Source: Sulfurimonas sp. (GTDB lineage: Bacteria; Campylobacterota; Campylobacteria; Campylobacterales; Sulfurimonadaceae). Taken from it: 5,568 bases of DNA. Shown here piece by piece: positions 1 to 5,568 of this stretch; position 1 is the first letter of the stretch; each line of letters starts with the position of its first letter. The DNA lies in contig JAQIBW010000171.1 in assembly GCA_027858865.1 (NCBI GenBank), forward strand, positions 1 to 5,568. Direction: 5' to 3'. The position numbers and the translations under genes are program-made. Under the pieces are notes generated by a model that was given only the letters and a program-made list of their open reading frames with translations, had not been told where the DNA came from and made no database searches.

Positions 1-28
1 GTATCTTCTCAAGATTTTGAGGATTTAT

Positions 29-1726
29 TTAGTTACTTTCTTCTATGGTCTTTGCATCTAACATCGCTTTTAGACGAATAGCACTAAGAGTATCAAAACT
101 CTCAATCAGTTCAGTTGCAAAATTCTTATCTATGACCCCTTTGTTATTTAGTTCTTTAATTCTTTCTATTGTATTTGTTTGAGTGATTTCATATTGCAGA
201 CACAGAGTTCTTACCCCATGAACTAGTGCGAATGCACCTCCTTTTTTTAGATCTAATTTATTTTGATGTTCTTTCTCCAGTACAAAACCAGAAAATAGAG
301 AAAGAGGCGTATCAAAATTAAGGACTGCCTTTGCTACATGAGCAAGGACATCATCTCTTTGATGAAAGTGCTCGTGAAGATAGCTAGTCAGCCCATTCAA
401 AAGCTCTGCATCTCCTCCAACACATTTAGCATCTACAAATATACTAAGATTTTGTACATCTGAATCACTCATGCTGCTAGTCCAATCATTGATTAGCTCT
501 TTATACCCAGATACATTTCTACGCCAGAACTCGTTGCTCACCATGACATTTCCTAGACATTTAGGAAAACCTAATTCTAGCAGATAGGAGTTAAGTTTCA
601 TCATAGGCTCTGTAAAAATTTCTACATCTACACCATCTCTTACAATAAGAGCATTGTCTTGATCAGACTTAACAGTCTGTTCATCTCTACCTTCACTTCC
701 CATAACAATAAGAGCACAATCCTTTTGTAAATCTTCATCTACACACATATCAAACACTTTTTTGTACACTTTAAGGTTAAGGGTAGATACTAGTTTAGTG
801 ATGTATCTAACTTTGACACCTTTTGCTCTAAGTGTAATAATTAGATTTTTAAGATCATCTTGAAGAATTTTTAAATCATCTATATTTACAGCTTTATCTA
901 TCTGTACAGAAACTAGATGCGAGTGATTTGCAAAATAGCTAAGCAAATCTAACTGCTCTAAAACACCTAGTATCTCATTGTTTTTCATTATAACGACTCT
1001 TTTTACCTCGCTTTGTGTCATTTTTAAAAGAGCATTAAATAAAAAATCTTCTACATCAATACTAATTAGTCCCTCAGTTGCTATCTTACTAATGTCTTCT
1101 TTAATATCAATACCACCAAGTAGTACACGGTTTCTCAAGTCACTGTCTGTAACGATAGAGTAAGAATCATCATTTTTAACAATAATAACATGCGCTTTAA
1201 GCTCTTGTTGTTTTACTAGAGCACCATAAATACTCTCGTTATTTTCAACAACACAAGCTTGATGTAAAAATATATCTGAAACTTTTGCAATTAAGAATCC
1301 AGAGAGATCACTTTGCATGTCATAATTTTTAAGATGCTGATGGCGAGTAACAAAATCTTGTAAAAAGTAGCTCTGTACCCTTTTGTTCTGCATTAACTCT
1401 AAAAAATCATCTTTTTTTATCTCATAACATATAAGATCTTCATCAACAACAAATTTTCCGTCACATGTTCCATATATCAAAGCATCTGCATCGAATGAAT
1501 CTCCATGAGAATATACATTGTGAATTTCGTCATCAATTAACTCTGTAACAGAACCTTTAATAATAATATAAAAAGCGATTGAAGGAAGATTTTTAGAGAT
1601 GAGTAGAGTATCTTTTGGGTAGTAAGCTATATCTATTTTTTTCATAAGATTATCGAGAGTTGTTCTACTTAAGAGTTCGAAGGGATGTATGGACTCAATA
1701 AGTTTTCGCTGATCTAAAATACTCAA
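29..1726 (-). CDS. cNMP-binding / CBS-pair / DUF294 nucleotidyltransferase
   Basis: This is a 565-residue cytoplasmic signalling protein with no membrane segment. In order it shows a cyclic-nucleotide-binding-like beta domain (about residues 15-125), two CBS repeats (about 150-205 and 212-268), a GlnD-like nucleotidyltransferase domain (about 290-410) and a C-terminal DUF294 substrate-binding domain (about 415-560). The nucleotidyltransferase signature is visible as G343-S344, R347, E349-Q350 and the metal-binding pair D355/D357 in KSDQDNAL. LDLKKGG at 491-497 is typical of the DUF294 C-terminal domain. Family members resemble the uridylyltransferase part of GlnD and are often encoded beside actP; their substrate is not established. 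The start is TTG at 1726, supported by AAGGAGT eight bases upstream; the next in-frame ATG is codon 28 and would cut into the first domain. It is the last complete gene of the leftward cluster, 127 nt after actP. Regulation of acetate uptake or activation by modifying a partner protein is inference from context. The family call is secure; the function is not. Confidence 0.93.
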   Translation of the reverse strand: MSILDQRKLIESIHPFELLSRTTLDNLMKKIDIAYYPKDTLLISKNLPSIAFYIIIKGSVTELIDDEIHNVYSHGDSFDADALIYGTCDGKFVVDEDLICYEIKKDDFLELMQNKRVQSYFLQDFVTRHQHLKNYDMQSDLSGFLIAKVSDIFLHQACVVENNESIYGALVKQQELKAHVIIVKNDDSYSIVTDSDLRNRVLLGGIDIKEDISKIATEGLISIDVEDFLFNALLKMTQSEVKRVVIMKNNEILGVLEQLDLLSYFANHSHLVSVQIDKAVNIDDLKILQDDLKNLIITLRAKGVKVRYITKLVSTLNLKVYKKVFDMCVDEDLQKDCALIVMGSEGRDEQTVKSDQDNALIVRDGVDVEIFTEPMMKLNSYLLELGFPKCLGNVMVSNEFWRRNVSGYKELINDWTSSMSDSDVQNLSIFVDAKCVGGDAELLNGLTSYLHEHFHQRDDVLAHVAKAVLNFDTPLSLFSGFVLEKEHQNKLDLKKGGAFALVHGVRTLCLQYEITQTNTIERIKELNNKGVIDKNFATELIESFDTLSAIRLKAMLDAKTIEESN

Positions 1727-1733
1727 CTTGGTT

Positions 1734-1740
1734 ACTCCTT
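1734..1740 (-). promoter_or_regulatory. Ribosome binding site deciding a TTG start
   Basis: The minus strand reads AAGGAGT, a near-perfect Shine-Dalgarno sequence. Eight bases separate AAGGAG from the TTG at 1726-1724. It fixes the non-ATG start of the DUF294 nucleotidyltransferase. Confidence 0.8.
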
Positions 1741-1764
1741 AGTATATTTCACAAAATGAAGAAA

Positions 1765-1778
1765 ACCTCTCCTGAGGT
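1765..1778 (-). terminator. Short hairpin followed by a T-rich run (possible weak terminator or attenuator)
   Basis: Read on the minus strand, ACCTC-AGGA-GAGGT forms a 5-bp stem with a 4-nt loop and is followed directly by TTTCTTCATTTT. The layout is that of an intrinsic terminator or attenuator in the leader of the DUF294 gene. The stem is short and the T run is interrupted, so it may be chance or only weakly active. Confidence 0.22.
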
Positions 1779-1802
1779 GTGATATATTACTCTACTTATT
1801 TA

Positions 1803-1841
1803 GTTAGCCGTCCCATCTCTAGAGAGATGGGACGAGGCAAC
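1803..1841. terminator. Strong hairpin between actP and the DUF294 gene
   Basis: An 11-bp perfect inverted repeat, GTCCCATCTCT (1810-1820) with AGAGATGGGAC (1823-1833), forms a realistic 10-bp stem with a 4-nt loop. After a small bulge, GCC (1807-1809) can pair with GGC (1836-1838), and GTT (1803-1805) with AAC (1839-1841). It lies just after the actP stop codon. In the operon direction the sequence after the stem is CTAACTAAATAAG, with no T run. On the plus strand it is followed by ATTTTAAAATTTTT. It could be a terminator, a partial attenuator that lowers expression of the DUF294 gene, or a 3' stabiliser of the porin-yjcH-actP message. That a stable RNA hairpin forms is well supported; its role is inferred. 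Confidence 0.55.
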
Positions 1842-1853
1842 ATTTTAAAATTT

Positions 1854-3533
1854 TTAGTGCTCTGAAGCACCTTCAGCGCCGATACCAGTTTGACTTCTCA
1901 CATATTGAGCTTCAAACGCTTCTCTCTCAGCTACAGCGTCATGACTACCATCAGTTATAGAGAAAAACCAGATAGATACAAATGACACGGTTACAGAGAA
2001 CAATGCTGGATATTTATAAGGGAAAATTGCTTCTGCATTTCCTAAAATTTGCACCCATACAATCGGACCAAGGACAACTAATGCAACTGCAGTAGCTAAA
2101 CCTAAAGAACCACCTACTACAGCACCACGAGTTGTTAATTTACTCCAGTACATAGAAAGGAATAAAATTGGGAAGTTAGCAGATGCTGCAATAGCAAAAG
2201 CAAGACCAACAACGAATGCTATATTTTGTTGTTCAAACGCAATACCCATAAATATAGCGATAATACCAAGAGCAATAGTAGCTATTCTAGAAACTTTCAT
2301 TTCCGCCATACCATCAGCTTTACCTTTTTTAAATACAGAAGCATAAAGGTCATGACTGATTGCAGATGCACCAGCAAGAGTAAGACCAGATACAACAGCT
2401 AAGATAGTTGCAAATGCAACAGCTGAAATAAATCCTAAGAAGAAATCTCCACCAACAGCATGGGACAAGTGAATCGCAGCCATATTCTTACCACCAAGAA
2501 TCGGAGAACCACCACTAATAGCTTGCTTAGCAAGATCTAAATACTGAGGATTTTGGAAAACCATAACAATCGCACCAAAACCAATGATGAAAGTTAAGAT
2601 ATAGAAATAACCAATAAAACCTGTTGCAAAGAAAACTGATTTACGAGCTTCTTTTGCATCACTAACTGTAAAAAATCTCATAAGAATATGAGGAAGACCA
2701 GCAGTACCAAACATTAGAGCAACTGCTAGAGAAATGGCTGACACTGGATCACTAACAAGACCACCCGGACTCATAATATCTAAACTCTCAGTATTTTTCA
2801 TTTCAACTGCTTTTGCGAAAAGAGCACTAAAGTCAAAGTCAAAGTTTGCCATAACAGCAATTGCCATAAATGTAGCACCTGAAAGTAGTAAAAATGCTTT
2901 TATAATCTGTACCCATGTAGTAGCAAGCATACCACCAAAAGTTACATAAAGAATCATCAATACACCAACTAAGACAACAGCTATTTCATACTCAAGACCA
3001 AATAAAAGTTGAATTAGTTTACCCGCACCAACCATTTGAGCGATTAAGTAAAGAATAACAGTTGCTATTGACCCTGCCGCTGCAAGTGAACGGATTGGAG
3101 TTTGACGAAGTCTATAAGATGCAACGTCAGCAAAAGTATATTTACCTAAGTTTCTTAGAGGCTCAGCAATCATGAAAAGAATAATCGGCCAACCAACTAG
3201 AAAACCAATTGAGTAGATAAGACCATCATAACCTTTTAAGTATACAAGACCAGAAATACCAAGAAATGATGCAGCTGACATATAATCACCAGCGATAGCC
3301 ATACCATTTTGAAAACCTGTGATTCCTCCACCAGCAGTGTAGAAATCTTTTGCACTCTTAGTTCTTTTTGCCGCCCAGTAAGTAATACCTAAAGTACCAC
3401 TAACAAATATCACGAACATAATGATAGCAGACACATTAAGTGGCTGTTTCACAATCTCACCATCTATTGTACCAGATGCAAATACTGCGATTGTGCCTAG
3501 TATTAAAAATAAAAATATTCTATTCATATTCAT
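1854..3533 (-). CDS. actP: Cation/acetate symporter ActP (sodium:solute symporter family)
   Basis: ActP is an inner-membrane permease that imports acetate, and in some bacteria other short monocarboxylates such as glycolate, driven by a cation gradient. The 559 residues match E. coli ActP (549) in length and are recalled as closely similar along the chain. Shared blocks include ITGFQNG (71-77), GDYMSAASFLGISG (82-95), FADVASYRL (134-142), GGMLATTWVQIIK (200-212), FGTAGLPHILMRFF (275-288), AFATILAVVSGLTLAGAS (373-390) and AFAIAASANFPI (445-456). A hydrophobic N-terminus (about 5-19, ending VFA-S) looks like the signal peptide seen in ActP proteins and is followed by about 13 membrane segments. 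The C-terminus keeps the ActP-type RSQTGIG (546-552). The ATG directly follows the yjcH stop codon, with AAGGAA six bases upstream inside yjcH, so translation is probably coupled. A second in-frame ATG two codons later is possible but less well spaced. No truncation or frameshift is seen. Confidence 0.97.
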   Translation of the reverse strand: MNMNRIFLFLILGTIAVFASGTIDGEIVKQPLNVSAIIMFVIFVSGTLGITYWAAKRTKSAKDFYTAGGGITGFQNGMAIAGDYMSAASFLGISGLVYLKGYDGLIYSIGFLVGWPIILFMIAEPLRNLGKYTFADVASYRLRQTPIRSLAAAGSIATVILYLIAQMVGAGKLIQLLFGLEYEIAVVLVGVLMILYVTFGGMLATTWVQIIKAFLLLSGATFMAIAVMANFDFDFSALFAKAVEMKNTESLDIMSPGGLVSDPVSAISLAVALMFGTAGLPHILMRFFTVSDAKEARKSVFFATGFIGYFYILTFIIGFGAIVMVFQNPQYLDLAKQAISGGSPILGGKNMAAIHLSHAVGGDFFLGFISAVAFATILAVVSGLTLAGASAISHDLYASVFKKGKADGMAEMKVSRIATIALGIIAIFMGIAFEQQNIAFVVGLAFAIAASANFPILFLSMYWSKLTTRGAVVGGSLGLATAVALVVLGPIVWVQILGNAEAIFPYKYPALFSVTVSFVSIWFFSITDGSHDAVAEREAFEAQYVRSQTGIGAEGASEH

Positions 3534-3848
3534 TTAGTCTTCCTTTATAGATTGTTTGATTTTATTGTTTAGATCATCAAACTCACCGTTTGCACGTTTA
3601 GTATATATACCAGTTAAAATAAATGCAAAAAGAATAATTGCAATACCTATTGGAATACCGATAGTTGTTACAGAATCAGGAGATATACGAGCCCCTAATG
3701 CTGCTGGGTTGAATGCTATTGTTAGAATAAATGTAAAATACACTACTAACATAGCAATTGTCAGTTTTATCGAAAAACTAGATCTTTTAGATACTAGTTC
3801 TTGATAATCCGGATTTGCCTTGATTTTATCAACAAGTTCTTGTTTCAT
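3534..3848 (-). CDS. yjcH: DUF485 small inner-membrane protein, YjcH type
   Basis: This 104-residue protein has the same length as E. coli YjcH, the DUF485 protein encoded between acs and actP. It has a charged N-terminal helix with the family pattern NPDYQELVSKRSSFS (12-26), two membrane segments (about 28-47 and 61-82) and a cytoplasmic C-terminal tail with YTKRANGEFDDL (82-93), the conserved DUF485 end motif. YjcH-like proteins almost always accompany ActP-type symporters and are thought to be a small partner or assembly factor; the exact role is not established. The ATG at 3848 follows AAGGAAA with good spacing. The gene starts 22 nt after the porin stop, and its TAA abuts the actP ATG, so the three genes are very likely one transcript. 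The last codons also serve as the actP ribosome binding site. Confidence 0.94.
   Translation of the reverse strand: MKQELVDKIKANPDYQELVSKRSSFSIKLTIAMLVVYFTFILTIAFNPAALGARISPDSVTTIGIPIGIAIILFAFILTGIYTKRANGEFDDLNNKIKQSIKED
3540..3545 (-). promoter_or_regulatory. actP ribosome binding site inside the yjcH 3' end
   Basis: The minus strand reads AAGGAA, six bases before the actP ATG and formed by the Lys and Glu codons at the yjcH end (KED-stop). The arrangement AAGGAA-GACTAA-ATG points to translational coupling of yjcH and actP, and it favours the first of the two nearby ATG codons. Confidence 0.7.
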
Positions 3849-3870
3849 ATTATTTCCTTATTACTTTGTT

Positions 3871-5262
3871 TTAAAATGTATAGTTAGCTATAAATCTATA
3901 TTCACTCCAACTAACTGTACCGTTATTTGCCGGTGCCACATCAGATGTTTTACCATAGAAATCAGTTGCATAATTTCCACGAAGACGAAGTTGTAAACCT
4001 TTTGCAAAAGCTGTATTATAAATGATATCAAAACCACCTTCTTTAGCATCTACTTCAGTATAACCATTATTTTTGTGCATATCATAGTTAGCATAGTAAC
4101 CAACAACTTTTACATCTGGACCCATATCTTTAAAACTATAAGAAGCTGCAATTTTTGAAGCTTTCGTTCCAGCTAAAAATTGGTGACGTGTTACCATACC
4201 TTGAGTATATGCTGGCATACCACCCCACATTGAAATAATTGCCTTAGTTGCAGAACCATTTAATAGATCCGAATCACTATTTTCAGTTGTTGCTGAATAA
4301 GCTGCATAAATAGTAAAGTTTTCTATAGATACTCCAGCTTTAAGACCATAATACATACTGTCTAATTCACCAGTAGTCGCATTACTTATAGCCGTGTTTC
4401 TTAGTAAATTGTCACCTACATCATTTTGTTTTATAAACTGAGCAGCAACAAATGGTGTAACTGAATCTAATTTTAGATTGTAAGATGCATCTGCATAGAT
4501 AGTATTCATAATATCATGTGCGTAAAAATCCCAAAGTTGAACTTTAAGCCCTTTAACTCCACTATATACAGCAGAAAGAGAAGTAACACCATCAGTAGTT
4601 TTACCAACAGCGTAATCACCCATATTTACAAAATCACCAACTTGACCAGAAGGATCAACTGCTGAATAACCTGCAGTAGCAGCTAAAATTCCACCTGCAC
4701 CATAAGCACGACCAAATGTACCTTGAGCAAATTTAGTTGTATGAGCAATTTCTAAAGTTGTATCTGGAAGATTTTTGTTAGTTATTGAGTATGTCTCAAC
4801 TAAGTTGGGTAACATTCTTGCATCATCAGAACTAATCATAGGATTTGTAATTTTTTGACGACCACCAATAAATTCAGTTTCACCAAACTTATACTTTATA
4901 AATGCTTCACCAAGAATAGCGTAACCCTCATTGTCTACACCAAAAAGGGTAGGATCAACTTCAGTGCTATCTTTTGTGTCTCCTAACCAAAAACCATTGG
5001 TTGTGTAAAATGCAGTTCCAAAGCTTAAACCCTTAAAATCATCTGTAACAAATTTTAAATGACCACCTATAGTATTAGCTTTTCTCTCATAGCTATCTTT
5101 AGCAGAACGAGTATCAGTTACATTTCTATTGATTGTAAACTCTCTAATCTGCCCGCTTGTTTTTCCCTCTTTAAACATTGAACTTAAGTCATCAGCTGCT
5201 TGAACGCTTACTGAACTTAAAAGTCCTATTACCATTGCACTAAGTACTATATGCTTTTTCAT
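3871..5262 (-). CDS. OprD-family outer-membrane porin
   Basis: This is a 463-residue outer-membrane beta-barrel of the OprD/OccD type, which passes small carboxylates or amino acids into the periplasm. A signal peptide is clear: MKKH, a hydrophobic core, then V20-Q21-A22 with likely cleavage after A22. The mature N-terminus has the family pattern SGQIREFTINRN (36-47) and the first strands. IGGRQKITNPMISSDDARMLPNLVE (132-156) is the typical OprD segment around the GRQ and D-R-P residues. Alternating amphipathic strands run to the C-terminus, which ends in the expected aromatic pattern NYTF with a final Phe. The length is near the family norm of about 420-470. The ATG at 5262 follows GAGGGAAG. 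It is the first gene of the leftward cluster, 22 nt before yjcH, so acetate or a related monocarboxylate is the likely cargo. That specificity is inferred from context; OprD specificity cannot be read from sequence by eye. Confidence 0.9.
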   Translation of the reverse strand: MKKHIVLSAMVIGLLSSVSVQAADDLSSMFKEGKTSGQIREFTINRNVTDTRSAKDSYERKANTIGGHLKFVTDDFKGLSFGTAFYTTNGFWLGDTKDSTEVDPTLFGVDNEGYAILGEAFIKYKFGETEFIGGRQKITNPMISSDDARMLPNLVETYSITNKNLPDTTLEIAHTTKFAQGTFGRAYGAGGILAATAGYSAVDPSGQVGDFVNMGDYAVGKTTDGVTSLSAVYSGVKGLKVQLWDFYAHDIMNTIYADASYNLKLDSVTPFVAAQFIKQNDVGDNLLRNTAISNATTGELDSMYYGLKAGVSIENFTIYAAYSATTENSDSDLLNGSATKAIISMWGGMPAYTQGMVTRHQFLAGTKASKIAASYSFKDMGPDVKVVGYYANYDMHKNNGYTEVDAKEGGFDIIYNTAFAKGLQLRLRGNYATDFYGKTSDVAPANNGTVSWSEYRFIANYTF

Positions 5263-5307
5263 GTATCTTCCCTCTGAATGTATTTAACTCTCCAATACTA
5301 AAATAGG

Positions 5308-5316
5308 AAAATAGCA
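5308..5316 (-). promoter_or_regulatory. Possible extended -10 promoter for the porin-yjcH-actP operon
   Basis: The minus strand reads TGCTATTTT, an extended -10-like element (TGn plus TATTTT at 5313-5308) about 46 nt upstream of the porin ATG. No good -35 hexamer lies 17 nt further upstream, although T- and A-rich DNA precedes it, as is common at Campylobacterota promoters. Other AT-rich candidates nearby, such as TATAAG on the minus strand around 5364-5369, cannot be excluded. Confidence 0.3.
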
Positions 5317-5425
5317 TGAACGTAGCAAAGAGGTTATTTTAGGTAAAAAAATGATTTGTTTTTCTTATATGGGAAGTTTTGTAACTTTTTATTATTCAAT
5401 CTACCTTAAACAGACTAGCATTCTA

Positions 5426-5484
5426 TAATTTTTTCTAATAATCTAAATATACTAGACTATAATCACCACTATTAGAAAAAATTA
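5426..5484. repeat. Perfect 15-bp inverted repeat with 29-nt spacer (candidate operator)
   Basis: The left arm TAATTTTTTCTAATA (5426-5440) is the exact reverse complement of the right arm TATTAGAAAAAATTA (5470-5484). The arm centres are 44 bp apart, about four helical turns. The repeat brackets the TATAAT box at 5458-5463: the left arm covers the -35 area and the right arm covers the likely transcription start up to five bases before the ATG of the rightward gene. This is the layout expected for a two-site operator bound by a dimeric or tetrameric regulator, or for looping. A 15-bp exact match is unlikely by chance at this distance, though the AT-rich background raises the odds. An RNA hairpin is possible only if transcription starts upstream of 5426. 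Confidence 0.6.
5458..5463 (+). promoter_or_regulatory. -10 box for the rightward gene
   Basis: A perfect TATAAT lies 26 nt upstream of the ATG at 5490, so transcription should start near 5470. No TTGACA-like -35 is visible at 17-nt spacing; that area (about 5435-5440) is CTAATA, part of the left arm of the inverted repeat. Two further TATAAT boxes occur at 5424-5429 and 5486-5491. Confidence 0.5.
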
Positions 5485-5489
5485 GTATA

Positions 5490-5568
5490 ATGGATAAAAA
5501 GATGAAAGAAGTTATAAATGCGTATAGATCGCAAAAATTAAATGTTGACTCTTTTTTGAAAACAATTA
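5490..5568 (+). CDS. N-terminal fragment of an unidentified protein (runs off the right edge)
   Basis: An open frame starts at ATG 5490 and is still open at the window end: 26 codons beginning MDKKMKEVINAYRSQKLNVD. The piece is charged and probably helical, with no signal peptide, so a cytoplasmic protein is likely. It is too short to assign to a family. It is divergent from the porin operon and sits behind a perfect TATAAT box and an inverted repeat, a position often held by a regulator of the neighbouring operon; that is inference only. No convincing Shine-Dalgarno sequence precedes ATG 5490. The second ATG at 5502 is an alternative start, also without a good site. An in-frame TAA at 5460-5462 bounds the frame upstream. 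Confidence 0.55.
   Translation, partial: MDKKMKEVINAYRSQKLNVDSFLKTI

Noticed and set aside
10..12. Minus-strand TTG as the start of a downstream gene
   Set aside because: No ribosome binding site precedes it, and only a few codons are visible before the edge.
978..1163. Plus-strand open frame of 61 codons
   Set aside because: It lies fully antisense to the CBS region of the nucleotidyltransferase, has low-complexity composition, and has no ribosome binding site or family resemblance.
2734..2949. Plus-strand open frame of 71 codons
   Set aside because: It is antisense to conserved ActP coding sequence and shows no independent coding signal; it is a shadow of actP.
3556..3804. Plus-strand open frame of 82 codons
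   Set aside because: It is antisense to yjcH, and its hydrophobic stretch mirrors the membrane segments of yjcH rather than a separate gene.
5374..5387. Small inverted repeat AAGTT-TTGT-AACTT followed by T-rich DNA, possible plus-strand terminator
   Set aside because: The stem is only 5 AT-rich base pairs, extended only by G-T pairs, and no rightward gene precedes it.
5263..5489. Sigma-54 (-24/-12) promoter upstream of the porin
   Set aside because: TTGCT occurs on the minus strand around 5322-5327, but no GG element stands at the required distance upstream.
1..5568. CRISPR array, tRNA, rRNA or insertion sequence
   Set aside because: I saw no regularly spaced repeats, no tRNA-like cloverleaf in the two intergenic regions and no transposase-like frame; almost all the rest is well-assigned coding sequence.

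Overview
The window holds four genes read leftward (minus strand) and the first codons of a fifth gene read rightward at the right edge. The DNA is AT-rich, all complete genes end in TAA, and Shine-Dalgarno sequences are clear for all four minus-strand genes. The AT-rich composition, the type of OprD porin and the gene set suggest a member of the Campylobacterota (a Sulfurimonas-, Arcobacter- or Sulfurospirillum-like organism). That placement is inference, because the window contains no rRNA or other phylogenetic marker.

In transcription order on the minus strand the genes are: an OprD-family outer-membrane porin (5262 to 3871), a small DUF485 membrane protein of the YjcH type (3848 to 3534), the cation/acetate symporter ActP (3533 to 1854), and a cNMP-binding/CBS/DUF294 nucleotidyltransferase (1726 to 29). 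The porin, yjcH and actP are tightly packed: a 22-nt gap, then a stop codon that directly abuts the actP ATG. After actP comes a 127-nt gap with a strong hairpin, and then the nucleotidyltransferase, which starts at TTG behind a perfect AAGGAGT. Positions 1-28 lie past its stop codon and contain no recognisable start.

Together the genes look like an acetate or short monocarboxylate uptake operon that covers both membranes: a porin for the outer membrane, ActP with its small partner for the inner membrane, and a GlnD-like signalling enzyme that may adjust uptake or downstream acetyl-CoA synthesis. No acetyl-CoA synthetase gene is present, unlike the enterobacterial acs-yjcH-actP arrangement.

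The 227-nt region 5263-5489 separates the porin from the divergent right-edge gene. It carries a perfect 15-bp inverted repeat (5426-5440 and 5470-5484) that brackets a perfect TATAAT box, plus further TATAAT boxes. This is a good candidate for an operator controlling the divergent gene. It is the least explained part of the window. Nothing else points clearly to an undescribed system.
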